A stretch of DNA of 64,000 nucleotides. It comes from Pseudoduganella violacea (GTDB taxonomy: Bacteria; Pseudomonadota; Gammaproteobacteria; Burkholderiales; Burkholderiaceae_D). Location: positions 521,835 to 585,834 of the forward strand of contig NZ_JACHXD010000002.1 in NCBI RefSeq assembly GCF_014191875.1, in the 5' to 3' direction. The notes under the pieces were generated by a model, which saw nothing but the letters and a program-made list of their open reading frames with translations, searched no databases and was not told the origin of the DNA. The position numbers were made by a program, and so were the translations under genes. Positions 50,935 through 59,120 of this stretch are shown here, piece after piece (position 1 is the stretch's first letter; every line of letters starts with the position of its first letter).

Positions 50935-51060
50935 GCACGGCGCGGCGCGGTGCGCTCAGCGCGTGCATGAACGGTGCCTCGGCTTGGTCCAGCGCGGCCC
51001 TGGCGACGCTATGCGCTTCGACGCTACGGGCAACAGTGTGCATGGCTTCAGCCGGTCCAT
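50935..51060 (-). pseudogene. Truncated LysR gene remnant
   Basis: On the minus strand this begins MDRLK like the intact LysR gene at 49544, loses one base, then reads MHTVARSVEAHS (intact: MHTFVRIVEANS). It then jumps to ALDQAEAPF (intact: AVDEAEAPF), skipping about 60 residues of the DNA-binding domain. The 50-60 bp upstream also match the intact gene's leader (ttgttcat, gcattatgcggtaa). The surrounding 303-bp gap (50872-51174) contains nothing else convincing besides the MFS promoter. Confidence 0.72.
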
Positions 51061-51174
51061 AACGGCATCCTCAATTGTTCATAAATTATGAAAAGTAGAG
51101 AGGCATTATGCGGTAATTATCTTTGACCCAGGCTTTTTTAGAATGGCTCCATCGCATCTTTTTCCGGAGCCCTT

Positions 51175-52386
51175 ATGAAACACGATATCTCGCGCGGCAT
51201 GGTCTGGCTGCTGGCCACGGCCTGCGGCCTGATCGTCGCCAGCCTCTACTACGCGCAAACCCTGGTCGGCCCGATCAGCGCCGCTACCGGCCTGTCGCTG
51301 CAAGCGGCCGGCCTGATCGTCACCCTGACCCAGGCTGGCTACGCGCTCGGCCTGCTGTTCATCGTGCCGCTCGGCGATCTGGTGGAAAACCGCCGCCTGG
51401 TCTTTATCGCCCTGCTGGCCGCCGCTGCCGCCCTGGCGCTGGCCGCCGCCAGCCATAGCGGCGCCCTGTTCCTCGCGGCCTCGCTCGGCATCGGCCTCGG
51501 CTCTGTCGCGGCCCAGGTGCTGGTGCCGTTCGCCGCCCACCTCGCGCACGAGGCGACGCGCGGCGCGACGGTGGGCAAGGTGGTCAGCGGCCTGCTGCTG
51601 GGCATCATGCTGGCCCGTCCCGCCGCCAGCCTGATCGCCGACCACGGCAGCTGGCGCCTGGTGTTCGGCATCGCCGCCGTGCTGGTGGCGGGCCTGGCCT
51701 TCCTGCTGCGCGCCACGCTGCCGCAGCGCGTACCGAATGCCGCCCTGCCCTACGGCCGCCTGATCGGCTCGCTCTGGCAACTGCTGCGCGACACGCCTGT
51801 ACTGCGCCGCCGCGCCGCCTACCACGCCGGCCTGTTCGGCGCCTTCAGCCTGTTCTGGACCGTGGCGCCGCTGATGCTGGCCGACGCGCCCTTCCACCTG
51901 TCGCAAAGCGGCATCGCGCTGTTCGCCATTGTCGGCATGGCCGGCGCCATCGCCTCGCCCATCGCGGGCCGCCTGGCCGACGCCGGCCACACCCTGCCCG
52001 CGACGGCTGCCGCCCTGCTGCTGGGTGTGGCCAGCTTCGCGCTGCCGCTGCTGGCGCCTGTCTCGCGCACGGCCTCGCTGGCCTTGCTGGTGCTGGCGTC
52101 CATCGCGCTGGATATGGCGGTGGCGGCCAATCTGGTGCTGGGCCAGCGCGCCATCTTCAATCTGGGCGCTGAAGTGCGCAGCCGCCTGAACGGCATCTAC
52201 TTCGCGCTGTTCTTCAGCGGCGGCGCCTTCGGTTCGGCCGTCGGCGGCTGGATGCTGGCCACCCACGGCTGGCGCGCCGCCCTGCTGACCGGGATGGCCT
52301 TGCCGACGCTGGCTTTGCTTTACTGGATCGGCGAAGCGGTGGGTGGCGAAGCGGCAACGTCATCCGCGCAACAGCCGGAAGCCTAA
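51175..52386 (+). CDS. MFS transporter (drug efflux-like)
   Basis: A 403-residue transporter with twelve membrane segments and the MFS motif-A region DLVENRRL after TM2. The start MVWLLATACGLIVASLYYAQTLVGPIS is typical of YnfM/AraJ-like efflux proteins. AGCCCTT precedes the ATG with only a weak ribosome-binding site. It is divergent from the LysR remnant, suggesting the ancestral arrangement was a LysR-MFS divergent pair before the gene at 49684 came to lie between them. Confidence 0.88.
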   Translation: MKHDISRGMVWLLATACGLIVASLYYAQTLVGPISAATGLSLQAAGLIVTLTQAGYALGLLFIVPLGDLVENRRLVFIALLAAAAALALAAASHSGALFLAASLGIGLGSVAAQVLVPFAAHLAHEATRGATVGKVVSGLLLGIMLARPAASLIADHGSWRLVFGIAAVLVAGLAFLLRATLPQRVPNAALPYGRLIGSLWQLLRDTPVLRRRAAYHAGLFGAFSLFWTVAPLMLADAPFHLSQSGIALFAIVGMAGAIASPIAGRLADAGHTLPATAAALLLGVASFALPLLAPVSRTASLALLVLASIALDMAVAANLVLGQRAIFNLGAEVRSRLNGIYFALFFSGGAFGSAVGGWMLATHGWRAALLTGMALPTLALLYWIGEAVGGEAATSSAQQPEA

Positions 52387-52472
52387 GCATCGCTTTCTTG
52401 TGCAATGGCAAATTTCCGCGGAGTACTTCGGCCCAGAATAGAGACTCCATTACTGCACTGAGGAGCCGCGTC

Positions 52473-52964
52473 ATGGCAATCGACACCTACCTGCTAATCG
52501 ACGGCATCCGAGGCGAATCCGCCGACACCGCACATCCGGGCTGGATCGAAATCACTTCGGCCCATTGGGGCGTGACGCAACCGCGCAGCGCTACCGCCTC
52601 CACGGCCGGCGGCCACACCGCTGAGCGCTGCGAGCACCGCACGCTGTCGCTGTCCAAGCTGGCCGACCTCGCCTCGCCAGTGCTGATGCAAGCCTGCTCC
52701 ATGGGCAAGACAATTCCACGCGCCAGACTGGAATTCATGCGGGCCGATGGCGAGGGCATCCGCGTGAAGTATTACGAGATCGAGCTGGAAAACGTTCTGA
52801 TCGCCAATATGGAGCAATTGGTAAGCGAAGGCAGCATCCTGCATGACGCCATCGGCCTTCGCTTTTCAAAAGTGAAATGGAAATACACCCGGCAAAGAAT
52901 TGATGGCGGTGCAGGAGGCAATTCTGCAGGCGGCTGGAATCTGACAAGCAATCGAGTCGCCTGA
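52473..52964 (+). CDS. hcp: Hcp-family type VI secretion tube protein
   Basis: A 163-residue protein with the Hcp beta-barrel pattern: MAIDTYLLIDGIRGES, GWIEITSAHWGVTQP, and a late EIELENVLIANMEQ...LRFSKVKWKY. GAGG lies upstream of the ATG. Orphan Hcp genes outside a structural T6SS cluster commonly carry or chaperone effectors encoded immediately downstream, and this is the case here. It starts a five-gene run of cargo and immunity-like genes. Confidence 0.9.
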   Translation: MAIDTYLLIDGIRGESADTAHPGWIEITSAHWGVTQPRSATASTAGGHTAERCEHRTLSLSKLADLASPVLMQACSMGKTIPRARLEFMRADGEGIRVKYYEIELENVLIANMEQLVSEGSILHDAIGLRFSKVKWKYTRQRIDGGAGGNSAGGWNLTSNRVA

Positions 52965-52977
52965 ACCGGAGCTTGCC

Positions 52978-53487
52978 ATGGCCGACCAATACCAATGCCC
53001 CGCCCTCCTGCAGCGTGCACGTCTGCCGAATGACTCCCGCGGCTTCTTCATGCTCCCCCAGGCCCCCATGGATGCAGGCTATTACGTCTATGGCGATCTT
53101 TGCAAAAAGCCGGCAGAAGGGGCTTACCAGTATGCGCATCCAGCCATGATAAGCATTATCCTGCGCGTAGCGTTCGAGTGGCAAGCTATAGACAAACGCA
53201 GAATAGGCATCGGCGATATCAGTTTGGCCGGCGGCATCAAGACTCCCGACCACGCCGGACATTTAGGCGGGCTGGACCTGGACGTCCGCCCATTACGAAA
53301 GGATGGTCTTGAAGAGGCTGTACGGTGGTGGGAAGCAGAGTACGACAAGGTCGGAACTGTAAAGCTGATGGAGCTATTCCGCAGTCATGCTCCGATCAGC
53401 GTGATGTACTTCAACGGTCCCGACATACCCTTTGTGAAGAAAATGAAGGGACACGACCACCATTTCCACCTGACGCTGCGAGGCTGA
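52978..53487 (+). CDS. MepA-like murein endopeptidase, putative T6SS effector
   Basis: A 169-residue protein without signal peptide. The LAS/M74 metallopeptidase pattern is clear: IGDISLAGG, then H95-xx-GLDLD102 and a C-terminal GHDHHFH164. This corresponds to the zinc ligands of penicillin-insensitive murein endopeptidase MepA (HxxGLDxD and HxH). Only the catalytic core is present; housekeeping MepA is about 270 residues with a signal peptide. Position 13 bp after hcp and before periplasmic immunity-like genes supports delivery by T6SS to cleave peptidoglycan cross-links in rivals. Confidence 0.83.
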   Translation: MADQYQCPALLQRARLPNDSRGFFMLPQAPMDAGYYVYGDLCKKPAEGAYQYAHPAMISIILRVAFEWQAIDKRRIGIGDISLAGGIKTPDHAGHLGGLDLDVRPLRKDGLEEAVRWWEAEYDKVGTVKLMELFRSHAPISVMYFNGPDIPFVKKMKGHDHHFHLTLRG

Positions 53488-53489
53488 TC

Positions 53490-53891
53490 ATGCGCCCAAT
53501 CAACTGGATGAGTTTGGGCGCAATCACAGCAATGCTCTCGCTGGCCCACGCGGCCGATCCATCAAGTGATCCTTATGGCCTGTGGAAGCCCTTCCGAAAC
53601 GCCATCTACAAAATCCATTCAGGCGTGGTGGCGGATCGCGCTCCCCCAACATCTAAAGACCGCATGCTCACCATTCTCGTCGATGGCGCGATAGCCAAGG
53701 ATATCTTCAGCTCCATCGGCCCTGATCTGCCGGACAAATGCAGCATGCAAAGCGGTGACCGGGAGCGCGCTAAGAAGGGAATCATGTGCACTTATACGGT
53801 ACAGCTGGATGGCCCCAAAGACAGCCATTATCGTTGCTGGATCGGACTGGATCTGCGCACCGGCAATAGCGCCAGAACCATAAGCTGCTAA
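53490..53891 (+). CDS. Periplasmic immunity-like protein (copy 1)
   Basis: A 133-residue protein with a signal peptide (about 1-21, ending LAHA) and a mature domain with conserved PTSKDRMLTILVDG, AKDIFSSIGPD, C, RAKKG, C, and YRCWIGLDLRTG..C. It starts 2 bp after the endopeptidase stop. Export to the periplasm and position directly after a peptidoglycan-cleaving effector are what an immunity protein would need. The fold is unrecognised; it is a homologue of the next two proteins. Confidence 0.72.
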   Translation: MRPINWMSLGAITAMLSLAHAADPSSDPYGLWKPFRNAIYKIHSGVVADRAPPTSKDRMLTILVDGAIAKDIFSSIGPDLPDKCSMQSGDRERAKKGIMCTYTVQLDGPKDSHYRCWIGLDLRTGNSARTISC

Positions 53892-53954
53892 TGACTAAAT
53901 TGATGACACTATTTCGAACCATCGCTCCAGTGACTCATATTTTCCTCAACCGCC

Positions 53955-54356
53955 ATGAAATTCTGTTTGTTAGCGCCACTAATCCTTTCCGTAAGCACCG
54001 TCATGCTGTCACTACCGGTCTGCGCAGATGACGATAGCCTGGAGGCGGCGTGGATTCAACTCCGGGCGAGGTACATCATCCACTCCGGATCCGCCACTTA
54101 TCCTGAGGCGCCGACAAACATGGACCGGGCACTCACCGTCGTTATCGAAGGGAAGACAGCGAAGGAAATTTTCGACCTCACCGGTCCCAACGCTTCCCCG
54201 CAATGCAGCCCTGATAAGCGCGACAAGGAACGCCGCAAGAAGGGCGTCGAGTGCATTTTTACGGCACAGTTGGACAGTCCCACGGACTTTCACTATCGCT
54301 GCTGGATTGGGATTAACCTTCGCACTGGCGATGGCGATGCTCGAATAGCATGCTAA
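53955..54356 (+). CDS. Periplasmic immunity-like protein (copy 2)
   Basis: A 133-residue paralog of copy 1 with its own signal peptide (KFCLLAPLILSVSTVMLSLPVCA). Shared segments are PTNMDRALTVVIEG, AKEIFDLTGP, RRKKGVEC and HYRCWIGINLRTG..C. The three cysteines of the mature domain are conserved, suggesting a disulfide. It is separated by 63 bp from copy 1 and followed by the relic of another copy. Confidence 0.72.
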   Translation: MKFCLLAPLILSVSTVMLSLPVCADDDSLEAAWIQLRARYIIHSGSATYPEAPTNMDRALTVVIEGKTAKEIFDLTGPNASPQCSPDKRDKERRKKGVECIFTAQLDSPTDFHYRCWIGINLRTGDGDARIAC

Positions 54357-54377
54357 AAATGCGGAACAATTCCGAGC

Positions 54378-54437
54378 GCTATCTATACAATCCATTCGGG
54401 CGTGGTGGCAAATCGAACATCCCCCACTTCCGAATAA
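54378..54437 (+). pseudogene. Relic of a fourth immunity-like paralog
   Basis: Twenty codons read AIYTIHSGVVANRTSPTSE then stop. This aligns with AIYKIHSGVVADRAPPTSK of copy 1, with similarity reaching upstream through a one-base deletion (ttccga). The rest of the gene is missing. It lies in the 186-bp gap between copies 2 and 3, which otherwise shows only the short leader of copy 3. Confidence 0.7.
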
Positions 54438-54542
54438 TTTACATCAACGACGATAAGGTTCTGTAGACATACAGGGCCGACCGCTTGCAATTCATGGCCG
54501 GGCCACGACGACCACATTCCACATCGAAGTCCGGGAACATCC

Positions 54543-54920
54543 ATGATTACTCGATCAATGATATTCGTTGGTGTATTGGTGATCAGTCCTTTTGCGCAGG
54601 CCACGGATTTGCATGAACCAGAACGATACTTGGCCAAACCACTCAAGGGTGACTACTACGTGTATGGCGGCAGCATCGGAGACAAGACTCCTCCAACGCA
54701 AAAAGAACGGAAACTATCGCTCATGCTGATAGGGCCGCTTGCCAAGGACTTGTTCGACCATATTGGGCCAGATGCGAAAGGCGCTTGCGATGTCAGCCCC
54801 GGATACCGGGAAAGAATCAGGGGCGACCTTTCCTGCATACATACGAAGGATCACGGCTACGCCTGCTATTTCGGACTGAACGTGGTAACTGGGAAAAGCA
54901 CGCGCGACTCAATCTGCTAA
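54543..54920 (+). CDS. Periplasmic immunity-like protein (copy 3)
   Basis: A 125-residue paralog with signal peptide ITRSMIFVGVLVISPFAQA and the family segments YYVYGGSIGDKTPPTQKERKL, AKDLFDHIGPD, C, RERIRGDLSC and YACYFGLNVVTGKS..C. It is the most diverged of the three copies, with GG/YG features the others lack. It may neutralise a different effector variant. Function is inferred from context and homology within the array. Confidence 0.7.
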   Translation: MITRSMIFVGVLVISPFAQATDLHEPERYLAKPLKGDYYVYGGSIGDKTPPTQKERKLSLMLIGPLAKDLFDHIGPDAKGACDVSPGYRERIRGDLSCIHTKDHGYACYFGLNVVTGKSTRDSIC

Positions 54921-55000
54921 TAGCTCGCCAGCGAAAGATCGTAAGAATGCATCTGAAGCGAGCACGGCATCATCTGGAATCGGAACCCATCCCCCTCGCG

Positions 55001-56041
55001 TCATTTCAGTATCACCGCCACATTGACGATGTCCACGCCCTGTAACTGGCCGAGCCAGTCATCGAACCAAGGTTTATGCGTGGCGCCGACAATGGTCAGG
55101 ACGCGGGCGCCGGGACGTTCGCGGAAAGTTTCGCGGATATTGGCGACCATGCGCAGATTGCGGATTTCCCAGCCCGCCACCCAGATCTGCGGATAGCCTT
55201 CCGCCGATTGGGCGCGCATGGCGGCGGCAACGTTGCCCTCGGCCGCTGCCCGCAAGCGTTCCGGTTCGTTGATGAAACGGTATAGCGGCAGCAGGTCGGC
55301 AGCCTGCATCAGTGCCTCCTCCTGCTTGCGATACGCTTTCATCTGCGCGCCGCCGGCGGCCCAGGCCGCTTCAATGGAGCGCACGAAGGCTTTGATGTCG
55401 GGCACATCGATGCGGTCGCCGGTATGGTTGTCCACGGCATGCACGCGCGGCAAGCCCAAGCGCGCCGCCAACCGCGCGGCCAGCTGGTAGTTCTCGTTGT
55501 TGCATTGGGCGATCTTGTCGAGCTGCGCCACCAGCGCCGGGTCCAGGCTGTCGCCCACGCGGCGCTCCGCTTCAGGCAGCTGCAGCCATTGCACATAGGC
55601 CGAGGCACTGTCATTCGCTGCCAGGAACAGGGCCGCGAGACGGCGGCGCTGGGCCGCCGTTGCTTGCGCCGGCCAATCCTTGAGCGTCTTGTCGACCTCG
55701 ACCATGGCGGCCGGCACATCCAGGCCGGTGGCCGCCTTCGCCGCAGCGGTCGAAGGACAGTAATCGGCGCCGTATTTGACCGGGTGGCGCGCGGCAAGAT
55801 CGCACTCCTCGCCGGATTCGGTTTCGATGGTGATGATCTCCGGCTTGTAGGCCGCCAGCCGGTCGAGCAGGCCATTCAACGCAGCGGGCTGGAAGCCTGG
55901 CACGCCATTCAGGTGCACCGTACCGAGCACCAGTATCTGTGCGCGCGGACCAGCCATATCGCGGTCAAGATCGCTCAGCTTGACCTGGGAAAACGCCGGA
56001 ATGGAAATCAGTACACTCAGCAACAGCCCATATTTACGCAT
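55001..56041 (-). CDS. DUF5694 (TraB/PrgY-like) exported protein
   Basis: A 346-residue protein with a signal peptide (RKYGLLLSVLISIPAFS). The segment AQILVLGTVHLNGVPGF, an EIITIETESGEE motif, and the terminal RVLTIVGATHKPWFDDWL resemble the TraB/TIKI-like fold, where the conserved His and Glu may bind metal. DUF5694 proteins are uncharacterised. It is convergent with the immunity array. Confidence 0.78.
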   Translation of the reverse strand: MRKYGLLLSVLISIPAFSQVKLSDLDRDMAGPRAQILVLGTVHLNGVPGFQPAALNGLLDRLAAYKPEIITIETESGEECDLAARHPVKYGADYCPSTAAAKAATGLDVPAAMVEVDKTLKDWPAQATAAQRRRLAALFLAANDSASAYVQWLQLPEAERRVGDSLDPALVAQLDKIAQCNNENYQLAARLAARLGLPRVHAVDNHTGDRIDVPDIKAFVRSIEAAWAAGGAQMKAYRKQEEALMQAADLLPLYRFINEPERLRAAAEGNVAAAMRAQSAEGYPQIWVAGWEIRNLRMVANIRETFRERPGARVLTIVGATHKPWFDDWLGQLQGVDIVNVAVILK

Positions 56042-56160
56042 GGAGCCTCCGGATAATAAGAAGCTGCATGCTAGGGCAAGTCGCGGCTCCGGACACCGGC
56101 GATGCGACGGGCTGCAAGATTGCTGAGCTGGATTGCAAAACCATCAGCATGTCATAAAAA

Positions 56161-57759
56161 CTAGCGCGCCTTCGGCAAGCGGAAAAGGGCCGGGCCGGCA
56201 GGCGCCTGCCAACGCGCACCGAGCTTGAACACGCTCACCATATGGGACAAATTGCCGGCCTGGTCCTGCATGGCTTGCGCCGCCGCCGAAGCCTCTTCCA
56301 CCAAGGCCGCGTTTTGCTGGGTGACGGTGTCCATCTCCGTCACCGCGCGGTTGATTTGCTCAATCCCCTGGGCCTGCTCCGTGCTGGCCGCCGTGATATC
56401 GCTCATGATGTCCGTTACGCGCTGAATGCTCTGCACAATGTCCTGCATGGTGGCGCCGGCTTCGCCCACCAGCTTGCTGCCGCTTTCGACTCGGCCAACC
56501 GAGTCGTCGATCAGTTCCTTGATCTCCTTGGCGGCGGCAGCCGAACGCTGCGCCAGATTCCGGACCTCGGATGCGACCACCGCAAAGCCGCGTCCTTGTT
56601 CGCCGGCACGCGCGGCTTCCACCGCCGCATTCAAGGCCAGAATATTGGTTTGGAAGGCAATGCTGTCGATCACGCCGATGATGTCCACGATCTTCTTGGA
56701 CGAGGCATTGATGCTGTCCATCGTGGCCACCACCTGGGAGACGACCTCGCCGCCCTTGCCCGCCGCCAGCGCGGCCGATGCGGCCAGTTGATTGGCCTGC
56801 TTGGCATGGTCCGCGTTCTGCCAGACCGTCGAGGTCAACTGCTCCATAGACGAGGCCGTTTCTTCGAGCGAACTGGCTTGCTGTTCGGTGCGCGAGGACA
56901 GGTCCAGATTGCCGGCGGCGATCTGGCTCGACGCCGTGGCAATCGTGTCGGTGCCGCTGCGCACATCGCTGACAATCCTGACCAGGCTCTCGTTCATATT
57001 TTTCAGCGCCTGCAGCAACTGCGCTGTTTCATCGCTGCCGCTCACTTCAATGTGGCTGCTCAAATCGCCAGCCGCGACGACTTCCGCAATTTGGACGGCC
57101 CGGCCCAGGGGCCGGGTGATGGAGCGCGTGATCCCATACGCGGAAGCGGCGCCAATCAGGACGACGGCCAGCCCCATGCCGATCATCAAGCGGTCGGCAA
57201 ACGCAATATCGGCCTCGGTCTTTGCGCCCGCCTCGTCGGCAATCTGCTTTTGCAAGGCGGACAAGGCGGAGATCGGCGCCAGCGCGGCATCCAAAGCCGG
57301 CATGGTTTCCGTCATCACCAGCCGCGCGGCCTCTTCCCGTTTGCCTTCCTTGACCAATTGTCCGGCCTGGGTAAACGAGGCGACATAGCGCTGGCGCTTT
57401 TCCTTGAAGTCCGCCAGCAGCCGCTTGCCTTGGTCGACGCGGACAAATTTGTCCAGCGTTTGGATGCTGGCGTCGATGGTCTTCTTATTCTCCGCGATAT
57501 TCGCGAACACCTGGTCCAGCTGCTGGTGGTCGGCCACGATAATCAACTCCATCGTACGGCGCGCATTGGTGCGCATGGACGAGGTGATCACATTGGTCTT
57601 GTCGGCCTTGACCCAATCCTCATTGATGAGCGTGTGGGTGGTTTGCCCGATCTCCGCGAAACGTAATAAAACTACTACGATCAAGACCAGTACCAAGGAC
57701 AGGATCAGTCCAAAACCAAAAGCCAGGCGCGATCCAATTTTAAAGCTCGATATATTCAT
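56161..57759 (-). CDS. Methyl-accepting chemotaxis protein
   Basis: A 532-residue chemoreceptor. TM1 lies at about 10-30 ([21 protein letters not shown]) and a periplasmic four-helix-bundle sensor at about 35-185. TM2 follows ([19 protein letters not shown]), then HAMP and a long signalling domain with the conserved hairpin tip ([37 protein letters not shown]). The ATG at 57759 is used; a TTG 9 bases upstream would add three residues. No NWETF-like CheR-tethering pentapeptide is at the C-terminus. It is divergent from an IclR gene. Confidence 0.94.
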   Translation of the reverse strand: MNISSFKIGSRLAFGFGLILSLVLVLIVVVLLRFAEIGQTTHTLINEDWVKADKTNVITSSMRTNARRTMELIIVADHQQLDQVFANIAENKKTIDASIQTLDKFVRVDQGKRLLADFKEKRQRYVASFTQAGQLVKEGKREEAARLVMTETMPALDAALAPISALSALQKQIADEAGAKTEADIAFADRLMIGMGLAVVLIGAASAYGITRSITRPLGRAVQIAEVVAAGDLSSHIEVSGSDETAQLLQALKNMNESLVRIVSDVRSGTDTIATASSQIAAGNLDLSSRTEQQASSLEETASSMEQLTSTVWQNADHAKQANQLAASAALAAGKGGEVVSQVVATMDSINASSKKIVDIIGVIDSIAFQTNILALNAAVEAARAGEQGRGFAVVASEVRNLAQRSAAAAKEIKELIDDSVGRVESGSKLVGEAGATMQDIVQSIQRVTDIMSDITAASTEQAQGIEQINRAVTEMDTVTQQNAALVEEASAAAQAMQDQAGNLSHMVSVFKLGARWQAPAGPALFRLPKAR

Positions 57760-57912
57760 TACTTTCAATTCAGAAGTGGCGAATAATCATGCGTAAAAAT
57801 TAAAATCTTCAGCATGAAATAGCGTAGCCAGCTCCCAGCCTTCCTCATTAAAATTTCCATAACGCAATAAACTTTCCAATATGAAACAATACCACTTCCG
57901 CATCGCACGATG

Positions 57913-57925
57913 TTGCGTAACGCAA
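57913..57925. promoter_or_regulatory. Inverted repeat upstream of the IclR gene
   Basis: A perfect palindrome TTGCG-TAA-CGCAA lies 59 bp before the IclR start, and a related AACGCAAT half lies at about 57860. It may be the regulator's own operator in the 224-bp divergent gap. Function is inferred from position. Confidence 0.4.
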
Positions 57926-57983
57926 AAGTTTGACATTGACAAACCCACTCCCGCGCCGAGCGGGCAGAAAAACCAGGAGGAAT

Positions 57984-58685
57984 ATGGTTAACGAAAACCG
58001 GAGCATCCAGTCCGTAGAACGGGCAATGAAGGTGCTGGAAGCGCTGGCTGGGGCCGGCGGAGAAATGCGCTTGATCGACCTAGCCCACAAGCTCGCCCTA
58101 CATAAAAGCACCTTGCACGGCTTGCTCAATACCTTGGCCGCGCTGGGCTATGTGACGCGCACCGACCATGGCTATGCCTTAGGACTCAGGCTGCACAAAC
58201 TGGTGCTACCGCTGGCCAACGCCGATCAGCAGCTGCGCACGCACTTCGCGCCCTCATTATTGGCCTTGGCAGGACTGACCAGGGAGACTTGCTATCTGGC
58301 CGTTCCCGGCGGCACCCGCAACTTCCTCTGCATTGACGCCATCAACGGCGATGGGACGCCGGCCACGCACCCTGGCATACGCCGCTGGAAATTAACCACG
58401 TCGGCCTTGGGCCAGATATTTTTGGCCCACGATTGCTCCCTGGTGCGGGCCTTGCGCCGCTCCGCCCAGATTTCGCCGGAACTCGAACGCAAATTGCAGG
58501 AAATCGCCGGGCAAGGCTATGCGCTCGATCTGGAAGAGTCCGAAGCCAACCTCAACTGCCTGGCCTTCCCGCTGCGAAAAGATGGCCGCGTTGTGGCCGC
58601 GATGGCCGCCGCCGGGCCGGTGGAACGCATGAGCCTGTCCACGATGCAGGACTTTGCCATGCGCGCTATGCAGTGGAATCTGTAA
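57984..58685 (+). CDS. IclR-family transcriptional regulator
   Basis: A 233-residue regulator. The N-terminal winged helix is SIQSVERAMKVLEALAGAGGEMRLIDLAHKLALHKSTLHGLLNTL; the C-terminal effector domain includes GYALDLEESEANLNCLAFPL and a final AAMAAAGPVERMS. CAGGAGG lies 6 bases upstream of the ATG at 57984, which favours it over the longer frame to 57930. It may control the divergent chemoreceptor or a distant catabolic operon. Confidence 0.9.
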   Translation: MVNENRSIQSVERAMKVLEALAGAGGEMRLIDLAHKLALHKSTLHGLLNTLAALGYVTRTDHGYALGLRLHKLVLPLANADQQLRTHFAPSLLALAGLTRETCYLAVPGGTRNFLCIDAINGDGTPATHPGIRRWKLTTSALGQIFLAHDCSLVRALRRSAQISPELERKLQEIAGQGYALDLEESEANLNCLAFPLRKDGRVVAAMAAAGPVERMSLSTMQDFAMRAMQWNL

Positions 58686-58752
58686 ATAAGGCAGCACGAA
58701 CAATTTGGGGCATCGAACAGTCAACTCACTGTTGACACTCACAAAACCGAGG

Positions 58753-58786
58753 ATTAACCTATTAACAAATTCGTTAATAGGTTAAT
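58753..58786. promoter_or_regulatory. Perfect 14-bp inverted repeat, probable ArsR-family operator
   Basis: ATTAACCTATTAAC-aaattc-GTTAATAGGTTAAT is a perfect 14-bp inverted repeat with a 6-bp spacer, ending 3 bases before the ATG of the ArsR-family gene. Length and location fit autorepression by a dimeric winged-helix repressor, and binding here would also cover the translation start region. Confidence 0.72.
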
Positions 58787-58789
58787 GGC

Positions 58790-59104
58790 ATGCTCCTCGA
58801 CCTCGTCTTTGAAGCGCTCGCCTCCGCCCCACGCAGGCAAATCCTGGCTTATCTGTCGGAAGCAAGGCTATCCACCACCGATCTCACTCAGCGCTTTTCC
58901 ATGAGCGCGCCGGCAATCTCGCGCCATCTATCGATCCTTGAAAACGCCGGTCTCGTCACGCGTGAACGAGAGGGGCAATTTGTCTACTACCAGATCAATC
59001 GCGATAGCCTGGTCAATACCTTGACCGGCTATGCCTTCGAAATCTGCCCCGTGGCCAGGCCTTTGAAACGCGAGTCGCGCGCCCTCAAAAAACGTAGCAC
59101 TTAA
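58790..59104 (+). CDS. ArsR/SmtB-family winged-helix repressor
   Basis: A 104-residue repressor with the ArsR core (FEALASAPRRQILAYLSEARLSTTDLTQRFSMSAPAISRHLSILENAGLVTREREGQFVYYQI). The alpha-3 metal motif ELCVCDL is absent and the only Cys is near the C-terminus, so classical As/Cd/Zn sensing is unlikely. It is followed 16 bp later by a fatty acid desaturase gene, suggesting control of membrane lipid composition. The start codon abuts the large operator. Confidence 0.87.
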   Translation: MLLDLVFEALASAPRRQILAYLSEARLSTTDLTQRFSMSAPAISRHLSILENAGLVTREREGQFVYYQINRDSLVNTLTGYAFEICPVARPLKRESRALKKRST

Positions 59105-59120
59105 TTTGCTGGGAGTGACC

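Noticed and set aside
50768..51043. 91-residue minus-strand ORF as a functional small LysR-like protein
   Set aside because: It contains only a few LysR segments joined after a deletion and lacks the helix-turn-helix core.
58790..59104. Arsenic or cadmium sensor (ArsR/CadC)
   Set aside because: The ELCVCDL-type metal motif is missing and no arsenic or cadmium resistance genes are nearby.
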